Assembly (NCBI RefSeq): GCF_023050945.1 | Contig: NZ_JALKIM010000020.1 | Location: forward strand, 1-51,186 | Length of the DNA stretch: 51,186 bases | Reading direction: 5' to 3' | Origin: Anaerobiospirillum sp. NML120448 | Lineage (GTDB): Bacteria; Pseudomonadota; Gammaproteobacteria; Enterobacterales; Succinivibrionaceae | In this document: positions 1 through 8,929 of the stretch, one piece after another | How positions within the stretch are numbered: the stretch's first letter is position 1 | Layout of the letters: every line of letters begins with the position of its first letter | Position numbers and translations under genes: made by a program | Notes under the pieces: generated by a model | Seen by the model: only the letters and a program-made list of their open reading frames with translations | Database searches by the model: none | Told to the model about the DNA's origin: nothing

Positions 1-116
1 CTCTAAAATGGCTCCCCACTGGGCTTTTGGAGCTATTTAAGAACAAAATTTTTGGCAATAAAATTAAATTGTAAAAAACTTTAAAAAAAATCACTTTCGC
101 ACTTAAATAAGGCAAA

Positions 117-143
117 AGAAAAGGGGAGCCAAAGCTCCCCTTT
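117..143 (-). terminator. Intrinsic terminator of mdh
   Basis: A 7-bp GC-rich stem (GGGGAGC/GCTCCCC, positions 123-140) with a 4-nt loop is flanked by A-run and T-run. It lies about 30 bases beyond the mdh stop on the minus strand, so it is read as the mdh terminator; the symmetry means it could also stop transcription from the left. Positions 1-116 hold no recognisable gene. Confidence 0.75.
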
Positions 144-173
144 CCTTTAATGAATAGCTGAATAAGTAATTAA

Positions 174-1133
174 TTACTTGTTCTCAGCAACCCACTTCTG
201 ACCGAACTCAACACCCTTCTTGATGTTGCCAGCTAATTCGCCCTTTAAGGACTCTAAGCATTCTTGTTCGAAGGAAGAAACTGGGCCGAAGTCAATAACA
301 CGCTTCCAACCCTCGGTACCGAACTCTAAGCGCTGAGCAAAGAACTCGCCGTACTGTGAGCCACCTTGTACGTAGCCGTACTCGGTAACACCAGGCTCGC
401 CCATTAAGCCACGAGCAACCTTAAGAGCAAAACGAGCACCAGCAGCTGCCATTGATAAGGTAGCAGAACCAGCACCAGCCTTAGCCTCAACAACCTCAGT
501 ACCAGCGTTCTGGATGCGAGTGGTTAATTCCTTGATGCGCTCTGCGCTGATAACCTCAGAACCAACAACCTTAGAAAGTAAAGGTAAAATGGTGGTGCCA
601 GAGTGGCCGCCAATTACTGGAACCTGAGTGGTTACCTTGGATAAACCTAACTCCTCGCCTAAGAAAGTCTCAGCACGGAGAACGTCAAGAGCGGAAACAC
701 CAAATAAACGGTGTGGATCGTAAACACCCTCAGCCTTTAATACTTCAGCTGCGATAGGTACAGTGGAGTTAACTGGGTTGGTAATGATACAAATGCAAGC
801 CTTTGGGCATACCTTGGCAGCATTCTTAACTAAGTTAGCAATAATGCCTGCGTTTACATTGAATAAATCGTCGCGAGTCATGCCTGGCTTACGAGCAACA
901 CCTGCTGGGATAACAACAATGTCGGCACCCTCAAGAGCCTTTGGAAGATCATCACCAGTAAAGCCATTTACGCATACATCAGTTGGGATGTGGCTTAAGT
1001 CCTTGGCAACACCAGGAGTAAATGGTGCTACGTCATATAAAGAAAGGCTAGAGCCAGCTGGTAACTCATTCTTTAAGATTAAAGATAGTGGCTGACCAAT
1101 ACCACCTGCTGCACCTAAAACGGCAACCTTCAT
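174..1133 (-). CDS. mdh: Malate dehydrogenase (NAD-dependent)
   Basis: Interconverts malate and oxaloacetate with NAD in the cytoplasm, in the TCA cycle or its reductive branch towards succinate. The 319-aa product begins with the Rossmann motif GAAGGIGQ (residues 7-14) and contains the substrate-binding segment around [21 protein letters not shown], and the catalytic-histidine segment VIGGHSG. Length fits the E. coli-type enzyme (312 aa). The ATG is preceded by AGGA at about 9 nt. It stands alone: the terminator follows directly and a 538-base gap with its own terminator separates it from acnB, so it is probably monocistronic. Identification is by family motifs and overall similarity to enterobacterial Mdh. 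Confidence 0.97.
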   Translation of the reverse strand: MKVAVLGAAGGIGQPLSLILKNELPAGSSLSLYDVAPFTPGVAKDLSHIPTDVCVNGFTGDDLPKALEGADIVVIPAGVARKPGMTRDDLFNVNAGIIANLVKNAAKVCPKACICIITNPVNSTVPIAAEVLKAEGVYDPHRLFGVSALDVLRAETFLGEELGLSKVTTQVPVIGGHSGTTILPLLSKVVGSEVISAERIKELTTRIQNAGTEVVEAKAGAGSATLSMAAAGARFALKVARGLMGEPGVTEYGYVQGGSQYGEFFAQRLEFGTEGWKRVIDFGPVSSFEQECLESLKGELAGNIKKGVEFGQKWVAENK

Positions 1134-1671
1134 ACTTCTAAATCCTCATGCGTAAAATAAAGCCCACTAAATTGCAAATAAACTCATTTGCTCAAAAAAA
1201 CTACAAAAGACATTACGCTTGTCTTGCTGTAAATTCTTTTTAAATTACAGGGGCTTTGGTTAATTAGTTTAAATCGACGATATTTATTCCCTGTAGAACA
1301 GGGGAGCTAGCTAATTAGCTTTATCGTTGCTTTTGCCATTTTAGCAAATGTGATCCAACTATGAATTATTTTTTTTTAACTTTTTAGCGTTGTGCCTAGT
1401 TGGCTCACAATTTAATACATTTCTAGCAAAAACATGGGATAAAACTAAAACTACCTTATCTAGCCATTATCCTAATGCTTGTCATACGAGTGTGGTGACA
1501 ATTATCAGCAAAGCTACAGCCCCCTTGCCCAAGCCCAGGCCATGGCCCATGGCCACAGCCAAGCACTGTGGTGCTTTGGCAAGGCAAGAGGGCCCCCCAA
1601 AAAAAAGACCGCCTATATAATTAATACATAAGCGGTCTTTTTTAGTTTTTAGCTATTTGTGGTCTTGTTAG
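1134..1671. other. Gap between acnB and mdh: mdh upstream region, GC-rich palindromic patch, acnB terminator
   Basis: Positions 1134-1500 are AT-rich and should hold the mdh promoter (minus strand); I could not fix -10/-35 boxes with confidence. A small palindrome, GCTAGCTAATTAGC, lies near 1306. Positions 1510-1595 form a GC-rich patch of GCCC/GGCC runs with nested palindromes (for example around GGCCATGGCCCATGGCC). The small plus-strand reading frame across 1390-1620 is carried by this patch and looks spurious. Confidence 0.6.
1601..1643 (-). terminator. Intrinsic terminator of acnB
   Basis: Perfect 12-base inverted repeat AAAAAAGACCGC / GCGGTCTTTTTT around a 19-base AT-rich loop. It sits about 30 bases downstream of the acnB stop on the minus strand, with T-runs on either strand, so it can work in both directions. 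Confidence 0.85.
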
Positions 1672-4245
1672 TTAAACCATAGCAAAGTTTAATAACTTGT
1701 AGAGCTTATCTTCATTACCATTTAAGCACTCAGTGTACTTAAAGTACTCTTCGTTGGTTGGAATATAGCCTAAACGAGCACAAACAGCACAAAGCTCAGC
1801 GCTAGCTAAGTAAACTTGTGAACCCTTGCCTAAGCGGTTAGGGAAGTTACGAGTTGAGGTAGATACTACTGTGGCATTCTCAGCTACGTGAGCTTGGTTA
1901 CCCATACATAATGAGCAACCTGGCATTTCCATACGAGCACCTGCCTTGGCAAAAATTGAATACAAGCCCTCAGCTCTTAATTTGCTCTCATCCATACGAG
2001 TTGGAGGAGCCATCCAGAAGCGACATGGGCTTTCTTGAGTTAAGGAACCAAGAATAGAGCCTACAGCACGATAGTGACCAATATTAGTCATACAAGAGCC
2101 CACAAAGATCTCATCGAGCTTGGTGCCTTGGCAATGAGACAATGGGTAAGCTGCATCAGGATCATTTGGTACACATAAAATTGGCTCATCGATCTCATCC
2201 ATATTGATCTCAAGCACAGCAGCATACTCACAGTCCTTATCAGCCTGAATACGTACTGGGTTGGTAATAAACTCGTCCATAGCAGCAGCACGACGTAATA
2301 AGGCATCCTTATCTTGATAGCCATCCTCTGCCATTTGCTTTAATAAAGCGCTATTGCTCTTTAAATACTCAATAACACTGTCATTATTTAAATCAATGGC
2401 ACAAGCGGCAGCAGAACGCTCAGCAGAAGCATCAGCAAGCTCAAAAGCATGCTCAACACTTAAATCCTCTAAGCCCTCAATTTCTAAAATACGGCCAGAG
2501 AAGACATTAACCTTGCCCTTCTTATCTAAGGTTAATAAACCCTGCTTACGAGCAAAATAAGGAATAGCATGGACTAAATCACGTAAGGTAATACCAGGTC
2601 GTCTTGTTCCAGTAAAGCGTACTAATACTGACTCAGGCATATCCAATGGCATCATACCTGTAGCAGCAGCAAAAGCTACTAAGCCAGAGCCTGCTGGGAA
2701 GGAAATACCTAATGGCATACGAGTATGGCTATCACCACCAGTACCTACTGTATTAGGTAAACACATACGATTGAGCCAAGAGTGAATTACACCATCACCT
2801 ACTCTTAGAGCAACACCACCACGCTCCTTCATAAACTTAGGCAAGCTTTGGTGATTGCTTACATCAACAGCTCTTGGGTAGGCACAAGTATGGCAGAAGG
2901 ACTGCATTACTAATGGAGCAGTAAACTTTAAGCAAGCTAAGTCTTTAAGCTCATCTCTAGTCATAGGGCCTGTAGTATCTTGAGAGCCTACAGTTGTTAC
3001 CTTAACTTCAACGTATTGACCAGGACGAACACCTTCTTGACCGCAAGCTAAGCCTACAATCTTCTGGGCACGAGTATAGCCCTTGCTCTTTTCACAAGAA
3101 CAAGTATCAGCACTCTCAGCTTGGGCGCTAAATACAGCAGGCATTTCACAGCCTAAGAAATCACAAGATCTCTTAGTTAAAGCACGGCCAATAATTAAGG
3201 AGATACGGCCACCAGCTCTTACCTCATCAACTAAGCTTGGACGTAATTTGAAGCTTGCAATAACTTCGTCTTGACCCTGGAGGCGAATAGTACCATCTTG
3301 ATAGTTAACCTCAATGGTGTCACCCATGTTCATCTTGGTTACATCAACCTCAATAGGTAGCGCACCAGAGTCCTCTAAGGTGTTATAGAAAATTGGAGCA
3401 AATTTACCACCTAATACCAGGCCACCAGCCTTCTTATTTGGTACGCCCTCAATTTCCTCACCAAAGTGATATAAAACAGAGTTAGTAGCAGACTTACGTG
3501 ATGAACCAGTACCAACTACATCACCGACAAATACTACAGGTAGGCCTTTGCTCTTTAAGGAGTTAATGAGCTTAATAGGACCAGTTACACCCTCTTCATC
3601 AGCTTGTAAGCCATCACGAGAGTTCTTAAACATAGCCAAAGCGTGGAGAGGAATATCTGGGCGTGACCAAGCATCGGAGGCTGGAGATAAGTCATCAGTA
3701 GTAATTTCTCCAGTTACCTTAAATACAGTGTAAGCTTGGCTTTGAGGAAGAGCATCACGAGAGGTAAACCAGGTGGCCTTAGCCCAACGCTCAATTAAAT
3801 CACGAGCTTGGGCATTGCCTTGCTTGGCAAGATCTGCAACTTTATCAAAAGCATCGTAGACCATAAGAGTATGCTCTAAGGCATTTACCGCCTCCTGACA
3901 TAACTCTTGATTAGCTAATAATTCGATTAAAGGTGCAACATTGTAACCACCCTTCATCTGGCCTAAGAGCTCTACTGCCTGCTCTTTGCTAACTAAAGGT
4001 GAGCCTAACTTTTCCATAGCCACATCAGCTAAGAACTGCGCTTTAACTAACGCAGCCTCATCTACTCCTGGCGGAATGCGTGATGCTAATAGATTAAATA
4101 AAACAGTCTCGCTACCAACAGGAGGGTCTTGGAGTAATTCAACCAACTCACTAACCTCAGCAGCGCTCAATGGCAGCGGTTCAATGTGCTGACGAGCTCT
4201 TTCATTAGCCTTAAGGAAATAGTCAGTTAAATAATCTTGAGCCAT
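1672..4245 (-). CDS. acnB: Aconitate hydratase B
   Basis: Isomerises citrate to isocitrate with a [4Fe-4S] cluster in the cytoplasm. The 857-aa protein is close to E. coli AcnB (865 aa) and has the B-type domain order: an N-terminal HEAT-like domain, then the swivel domain (DVVGTGSSRKSATNS), then the catalytic core. Cluster cysteines are visible in FVGSCMTNIGH and in EMPGCSLCMGNQAH (C-x-x-C). The ATG at 4243-4245 has GAGG five bases upstream. It is flanked by a terminator downstream and an AT-rich gap upstream, so it is likely a single-gene unit. Sharing the window with mdh suggests part of a TCA pathway, though the other cycle genes are not here. Confidence 0.97.
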   Translation of the reverse strand: MAQDYLTDYFLKANERARQHIEPLPLSAAEVSELVELLQDPPVGSETVLFNLLASRIPPGVDEAALVKAQFLADVAMEKLGSPLVSKEQAVELLGQMKGGYNVAPLIELLANQELCQEAVNALEHTLMVYDAFDKVADLAKQGNAQARDLIERWAKATWFTSRDALPQSQAYTVFKVTGEITTDDLSPASDAWSRPDIPLHALAMFKNSRDGLQADEEGVTGPIKLINSLKSKGLPVVFVGDVVGTGSSRKSATNSVLYHFGEEIEGVPNKKAGGLVLGGKFAPIFYNTLEDSGALPIEVDVTKMNMGDTIEVNYQDGTIRLQGQDEVIASFKLRPSLVDEVRAGGRISLIIGRALTKRSCDFLGCEMPAVFSAQAESADTCSCEKSKGYTRAQKIVGLACGQEGVRPGQYVEVKVTTVGSQDTTGPMTRDELKDLACLKFTAPLVMQSFCHTCAYPRAVDVSNHQSLPKFMKERGGVALRVGDGVIHSWLNRMCLPNTVGTGGDSHTRMPLGISFPAGSGLVAFAAATGMMPLDMPESVLVRFTGTRRPGITLRDLVHAIPYFARKQGLLTLDKKGKVNVFSGRILEIEGLEDLSVEHAFELADASAERSAAACAIDLNNDSVIEYLKSNSALLKQMAEDGYQDKDALLRRAAAMDEFITNPVRIQADKDCEYAAVLEINMDEIDEPILCVPNDPDAAYPLSHCQGTKLDEIFVGSCMTNIGHYRAVGSILGSLTQESPCRFWMAPPTRMDESKLRAEGLYSIFAKAGARMEMPGCSLCMGNQAHVAENATVVSTSTRNFPNRLGKGSQVYLASAELCAVCARLGYIPTNEEYFKYTECLNGNEDKLYKLLNFAMV

Positions 4246-4426
4246 AGCGACCTCTTTAAAAAAGTTTAAACTCTTGGGCTTGTTGCCCTAACTAAGCAAC
4301 AAAAAATCATCCTAACTTATCCAGTCTATAGGACTTTTCTTAGACAAAAAACTGTGCACTATTTTTATGCAAGAAATTCTCAAAACATGGTTACTTGCAT
4401 ACTTTTAGTGCATAGAAGAGCTGTTT

Positions 4427-4456
4427 AAAAAGAGCAACTCTCCCTAAAAGCTCTTT
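4427..4456 (-). terminator. Probable terminator overlapping the ampD stop
   Basis: On the minus strand AAAGAGC pairs with GCTCTTT across a 14-nt loop and is followed by TT. The left arm overlaps the ampD stop codon. The stem is short, so this is moderate evidence only. Confidence 0.4.
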
Positions 4457-4994
4457 ATAGGCGCAAACCAATCTTGTGATAGTCAAAAGCCTCTCCAGGA
4501 TCGGTCTTACGTCCTGGTGCTACTTCACTATGAGAAGCCACTCTATCTTTAATATCTGGATAGGTAGCTCTTAATAGCCCTATCACCTTATTGAGTGCCT
4601 CATATTGCTCTTGGGTATACTCAGTAGTATCAGTACCCTCAAGCTCAATACCGATACCAAAGTCATTACACTCTATTTGGCCTTGATAACTGCTGCGTCC
4701 TGCATGCCAGGCCCTATCTAAAAATGAAACATATTGAGTAATAACGCCCTGGCGATTGATAAATAAGTGAGTAGACAACTCAAGCTTATAAATACCCTCA
4801 AAATAAGGATCATCTTTAGGATCTAAATCACCTACAAACAATCTATCAACAAAAGGCCCACCAAACTTCCCTGGAGGTAGAGATATACCATGCAAGACAA
4901 TAAGAGAAATTTCACCTTGAGGCCTAGCATTAAAATTCTTGGTAGGAACCTGCCTAACCCCACTGCCCTCTAACCATCCTGAGATAATTCTCAT
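4455..4994 (-). CDS. ampD: 1,6-anhydro-N-acetylmuramyl-L-alanine amidase AmpD
   Basis: Cleaves the amide between anhydro-MurNAc and the peptide during cytoplasmic peptidoglycan recycling. The Amidase_2 fold is clear: LIVLHGISLPPG carries the first zinc His, THLFINRQG and the DRAWHAGRSSY segment the active-site region, and HSEVAPGRKTDPG the last zinc His/Asp, much as in E. coli AmpD (183 aa). The open frame extends upstream to 5240, but that extension runs through a GC-rich palindromic patch and has Cys/Ser-rich nonsense-like content. AAAGGAG lies nine bases before the ATG at 4992-4994, so I set the start there (179 aa). An ATG at 5001-5003 is too close to that site. It follows lpxC after the lpxC terminator. 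Confidence 0.93.
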   Translation of the reverse strand: MRIISGWLEGSGVRQVPTKNFNARPQGEISLIVLHGISLPPGKFGGPFVDRLFVGDLDPKDDPYFEGIYKLELSTHLFINRQGVITQYVSFLDRAWHAGRSSYQGQIECNDFGIGIELEGTDTTEYTQEQYEALNKVIGLLRATYPDIKDRVASHSEVAPGRKTDPGEAFDYHKIGLRL

Positions 4995-5003
4995 AACCGC
5001 CAT

Positions 5004-5297
5004 CTCCTTTAACTGCGAAGCAACCTGCTCTAAACATAGTAATCTTATGTTTAGCCAAAGGCTATAGCAATAGCAGCAACAGCTGCTGCTGCGGCTGTTA
5101 AATTGCGCTTTATAAAAAGATGATTCAAACAGAGCGCCGAAGGTGAGAAGGAGAGGGCCGCAGGCCGAGGTTGAAAGCCCAAGCCGAGACAGGAGGTCGA
5201 AGGCCATAGGCCGAGGCGAGGGGAAATAAAAAAGCCGCAAGGGCTGCGCTGAGGCGACCTTTGCGGCTTTTTTTCATGCCAACTAGCTTTGAATTGG
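5004..5297. repeat. GC-rich palindromic patch between lpxC and ampD
   Basis: Positions about 5050-5225 contain nested AGCAGC/GCTGCTG runs (AGCAGCAACAGCTGCTGCTG, 5071-5090) and several GGCCGAGG/AGGCCGAGG-like units (5155-5220). This is far richer in GC than the flanking DNA. The patch inflates the open frame in front of ampD but shows no coding character of its own. Confidence 0.6.
5227..5274 (-). terminator. Bidirectional terminator after lpxC
   Basis: Ten-base inverted repeat AAAGCCGCAA (5231-5240) and TTGCGGCTTT (5261-5270) around a 20-nt GC-rich loop, with A/T-runs outside. It lies 25 bases past the lpxC stop on the minus strand and closes the dcw-lpxC block. Confidence 0.85.
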
Positions 5298-6251
5298 TTA
5301 GTTCAATACTAATTTGTGGCCTGCAAAACTTGGAGTTAAGTCATCAGAATCAACAAAGTTGATGGAGCTATTGGCAACATTACGGCTATCGATTTCCATA
5401 ACTTCGTAATTAGCCTCATCAGCTAAAATAGCACGAAGCAACATATTGTTGAGTTTGTGACCTGTCTTATAAGCCTTAAAGTTACCTAATAAGATATGAC
5501 CATTCATGTAAAGATCACCAATGGCATCAAGCATCTTATGCTTAACAAACTCATTAGGGTAACGTAAGCCATCAGGGTTAACTACACGGTAATCATCGAG
5601 CACCACAGCATTTTCTAATGAGCCGCCTAAGGCTAAATTGTGGCTGTGCATAAACTCTACATCTTTCATAAAGCAGAAAGTGCGAGCACGTGAGAGCTCT
5701 TTAACAAAAGAGTTACCAGAAAAATCTAAAAAGAAGTGCTGTAACTCTTTATCCATAGCAGGATGAGTAAAGTCGATAGTTAAATCTAAAGTAAAACCAT
5801 CGCCTGGGGTAATTTCAGCCCACTTCTCACCATCCTCTACACGTACAGTACGCTTAAGGTGGATAAACTTCTTAGGAGCCTCTAGCTCTTGAATACCAGT
5901 AGACTCAAAAAGATAAATCCATGGTTGAGAACTGCCATCCATAACTGGAAGCTCAGGGGCATTAACATCAATGTAGATGTTATCAATACCTAAAGCGCAG
6001 AAAGCAGCAGTAAGATGCTCAACAGTAGAAATACGCACACCCTCTAGATTTACTAATGCAGTGCATAACTGAGTATCACGTACCGCCTCTGGTTCACACT
6101 TAATGGTAACAGCAGGATTTAAATCAGTACGAGTATAAACAATGCCTGTATTAGCTGGAGCTGGGCGGAAAGATACTTCTACCTTGGAGCCTGAATGCAG
6201 GCCAATTCCAGTGGCAGAAACCGGCTCTTTGATGGTTCTCTGTAAAATCAT
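5298..6251 (-). CDS. lpxC: UDP-3-O-acyl-N-acetylglucosamine deacetylase LpxC
   Basis: Catalyses the committed zinc-dependent step of lipid A synthesis in the cytoplasm. The 317-aa product starts [21 protein letters not shown] as LpxC proteins do. It has the zinc-ligand segments [16 protein letters not shown] and [15 protein letters not shown], and a late catalytic histidine in [13 protein letters not shown]. coli LpxC is 305 aa. The ATG has GGAGG seven bases upstream. As in E. coli it is the last gene of the dcw run, after ftsZ, but here a 740-base gap separates them, so it may have its own promoter. Confidence 0.97.
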   Translation of the reverse strand: MILQRTIKEPVSATGIGLHSGSKVEVSFRPAPANTGIVYTRTDLNPAVTIKCEPEAVRDTQLCTALVNLEGVRISTVEHLTAAFCALGIDNIYIDVNAPELPVMDGSSQPWIYLFESTGIQELEAPKKFIHLKRTVRVEDGEKWAEITPGDGFTLDLTIDFTHPAMDKELQHFFLDFSGNSFVKELSRARTFCFMKDVEFMHSHNLALGGSLENAVVLDDYRVVNPDGLRYPNEFVKHKMLDAIGDLYMNGHILLGNFKAYKTGHKLNNMLLRAILADEANYEVMEIDSRNVANSSINFVDSDDLTPSFAGHKLVLN

Positions 6252-6811
6252 GGAATCGCCTCCGACTATTGCTATTAAAAAACGCCAGTAATTTTAATAC
6301 AAATTAGTGACGCATTTCATGTTTTTTGCTATTGATTTTGATTTTTTCTTAATAGCGTCAATCTATACTTACCATACTAAGACGCTAAAATTAGGACAAC
6401 AATAGCAACACGATTTAATTGTTCTTTGCCGCTATCTTAATCCTAAATGATGGATCTTATACAATCATTTAAGCTGAAAATTAGAGTTTAAATTTTTAAA
6501 AAAGTTCGCAAATTTTTTTAAAATTCCTGCCATTTAATAAAGATCACTACTTAGATAAATATCGCAAAAAAGCGCTATTTTAATTAAAACTTTATAAAGT
6601 AACTTTATTAAAGTAAAGTACCCTTATACGCACTGGCAAAGCTTGATGCTTCGCTAAAGTTTTCGCCTCAACACTTACATACCAATAACAAAACCACTCT
6701 TACTTTTCTTGAGTTAGTGTAATTTCTGTATGTTGATATCTAAATATGTATAGCCCCTCCCCATCTGCAACTAATAATCTTTGGGCAGGCAATAAAAACA
6801 ACAAGGGTGTT

Positions 6812-6888
6812 GGTTTGAGACAAACCACCTTGATTGATTTGGGACAAACAACCTTGGTTGGTTTGGGACAAACCACTGTGGTTGGTTT
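6812..6888. repeat. Three-copy tandem repeat of about 24 bp
   Basis: Copies at about 6812-6840, 6841-6864 and 6865-6888 share GGGACAAAC-ACC--GGTTGGTTT, the first copy being divergent. Each unit contains a small palindrome such as CAACCTTGGTTG, so the repeat can fold. The 24-bp period keeps the reading frame and gives the LGQTT pattern in translation. Confidence 0.7.
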
Positions 6889-6895
6889 TGAGGGC

Positions 6896-6933
6896 CTTAA
6901 AAATAATAAAGCCCATGACTTTGGGGAGTCATG
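6896..6933 (-). terminator. Probable ftsZ terminator
   Basis: CATGACT (6914-6920) pairs with AGTCATG (6927-6933) across a 6-nt loop; on the minus strand it is followed by a T-rich tail (GGCTTTATTATTTTT). It lies about 60 bases after the ftsZ stop. Confidence 0.45.
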
Positions 6934-6991
6934 AGCTTGAAGTACACCACTCTAAGAGTGATGATAAACACTAAGTTACTCTTTTAAAGGA

Positions 6992-8332
6992 TTAAACCTT
7001 TTTGCGAACGATGGATGGCATTTCGCTATCGCTATTCCACTCATCTCTATTGATTTCGCTATTAAAGGCTTCCTTGTTTGCAATATTTGAATAGCCAGAG
7101 GATGCTAAGTTAGCACCATTGCCCATCTGGTTGAAACGACCATCTGGAGCACCGCCCATAGCTGCTGGACGTGGCTTTTGTAAACCTTGAGAAGCGGCAG
7201 CGGCTACACGTTGTTGGCCTGCAGCAGAGAAGTTAGCCTGCTGAGACTGTCTAAAGAAACCAACATCAGTTTGTGGAGCTAACTGATTACGTGGCTGCAT
7301 GTTATTACGGTTAGAACCGCTTAATTGTCTTTCTGAAGGCATAGCATCAGTAGAGCTAATGCCAGTCATAATAACAATAATCTCGATTTGGTCTTCTGCT
7401 AATTGATCATCAAAGATAAGACCAATCTTGCAATCTGCCTCTTCATCAGCATAGCTATGAATCTCTTTACAGATTTGAGACCACTTAACAATTGGGAAAT
7501 TCGGATTAACGCTAGTATAAGCAATCAGACCAGTAGCGCTCTTAATGTCTACCTGCTCCAATAGTGGAGAGTGAATTGCTCTTTGAATAGCATCTTCAAT
7601 GAAGTTAGCACCCTGACCAGTACCATTACCAATTACGGCATGGCCACGGCCCTTCATAGCGGTAATAACGTCAGAGAAGTCTAAGTTAATAAAGCCCTTC
7701 TTAGTAATGATGTCAGTGATACCACGAACAGCATATAAAAGAATATCGTTGGCTTCATTAAAAGCGTTGATGATAGAAATATTAGCGCCTAAATTAGATA
7801 AGAGCTTATCATTGTCTAACACGATTAAAGAGTCTACGTGCTTAGAAAGCTCAGTAATACCAGCTTCGGCGTTAATGGAGTGTAACTTGCCTTCAAATAA
7901 GAAAGGCTTAGTAACTACAGCTACAGTTAAAGCACCAATTTCTTGGGCAACCTCAGCAATAATTGGAGCGGCACCAGTACCAGTACCACCACCCATACCA
8001 GCGGTAATAAATACTAAGTGGCTACCTTGAAGAAGCTTTTTAATATCTTCTTTACTTTCTTCAGCAGCCTTACGACCAATATTAGGATCGCAACCAGCAC
8101 CTAAACCATTAGTGAGCTTAACACCAATTTGAACCTTTAAGGATGCAGTGGAGGAGTCTAAGGCCTGAGCATCAGTATTAATAGCAATAAATTCAACACC
8201 ACCAATGCTTTGATTGATCATGTGTTGAAGCGAATTACCACCTCCGCCGCCAATACCAAGCACACGAATGATCTTGCTTGAAGCTTGGTAAATATGTTCA
8301 TTACTATTAGGGTCTACAATAAAACCGCCCAT
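6992..8332 (-). CDS. ftsZ: Cell division protein FtsZ
   Basis: Tubulin-like GTPase that forms the Z ring. The glycine-rich T1 segment GIGGGGGNSLQHM and the tubulin signature GGGTGTGAAPIIAE are intact. The T7-loop region is present (NLDFSDV). After the globular domain comes a Gln/Asn/Ala-rich linker and a C-terminal EMPSIVRKKV that fits the FtsA/ZipA-binding tail. I start at the ATG 8330-8332 because GGGGG lies five bases upstream; the open frame extends only four codons further to a TTG at 8344. That gives 446 aa, longer than E. coli FtsZ (383 aa) mainly through the linker. About 600 bases separate it from ftsA. Confidence 0.97.
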   Translation of the reverse strand: MGGFIVDPNSNEHIYQASSKIIRVLGIGGGGGNSLQHMINQSIGGVEFIAINTDAQALDSSTASLKVQIGVKLTNGLGAGCDPNIGRKAAEESKEDIKKLLQGSHLVFITAGMGGGTGTGAAPIIAEVAQEIGALTVAVVTKPFLFEGKLHSINAEAGITELSKHVDSLIVLDNDKLLSNLGANISIINAFNEANDILLYAVRGITDIITKKGFINLDFSDVITAMKGRGHAVIGNGTGQGANFIEDAIQRAIHSPLLEQVDIKSATGLIAYTSVNPNFPIVKWSQICKEIHSYADEEADCKIGLIFDDQLAEDQIEIIVIMTGISSTDAMPSERQLSGSNRNNMQPRNQLAPQTDVGFFRQSQQANFSAAGQQRVAAAASQGLQKPRPAAMGGAPDGRFNQMGNGANLASSGYSNIANKEAFNSEINRDEWNSDSEMPSIVRKKV

Positions 8333-8929
8333 AAAAACCCCCAAAAAAGGTATTGTGCATCTAACTTAACTTAGTGTGTCAATTATTATAACCTTAAAAG
8401 CCCTAAAATAGCACACATTATTAAAACAGGTCAGATGAACTAGCTACTACCTAAGGCGCATGTGATATTCATAAAAATACTATTTTTTTCTGGTGTCAGT
8501 ATTTCTATTGGGGCATCAAAATGCACTATTGCATATAGCTAAACTTAGTCCATAACCTTATTAGTGAGCTTAAAGGTTATAAAATGAATGGCTTGGTCAA
8601 AATAAACATCAGGCTAGCCACAATACCTGATTTAAATTTAAATCTAACTAACTTAGGCAGAATATAAGTTCATTGCAAATCAATAAACGGCTCTTAATCA
8701 GTCTGCTTTAATAAGTTAGATTATTAAAGTTCATTAAATTACCAATAAATATAACTAGGACAAAAAAGAATAGACTCTCTCTAGATGCCTAGGTAGTAAT
8801 GAACACGAAATACTAATTTTAACTTATTAATATATGATTAAGCTCAAAAATTTGAGAAAAAATTAAAAGATTGCAGCTTTTGCTATCAAAATCACAAGTT
8901 TTCGCTAACTGCTTGCATTTTGTAGAAAA
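8333..8929. other. AT-rich gap between ftsA and ftsZ
   Basis: About 597 bases with no supported gene. In E. coli ftsA and ftsZ are nearly adjacent, so this gap is unusual and presumably contains ftsZ promoters. A minus-strand TATAAT occurs at 8385-8390 but I see no matching -35. No clear terminator is visible after ftsA. Confidence 0.5.

Larger units (their letters stand above)
6252..6991. other. Gap between ftsZ and lpxC
   Basis: 740 bases without a convincing gene. Positions 6252-6745 are AT-rich and should hold the lpxC promoter and leader. Positions 6809-6890 carry a short tandem repeat listed separately, followed by the probable ftsZ terminator at 6896-6933. A 62-codon plus-strand frame (6746-6934) merely translates the repeat (LGQTT units) and lacks a ribosome binding site. 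Confidence 0.6.

Noticed and set aside
1390-1620. Plus-strand reading frame of 76 codons
   Set aside because: It lies in a GC-rich palindromic patch, has no ribosome binding site, and ends inside the acnB terminator.
4995-5240. N-terminal extension of ampD
   Set aside because: It runs through a palindromic island, encodes Cys/Ser runs without family match, and AAAGGAG fits the ATG at 4992-4994.
6746-6934. Small plus-strand frame with LGQTT repeats
   Set aside because: It merely translates the 24-bp tandem repeat and runs into the ftsZ terminator.
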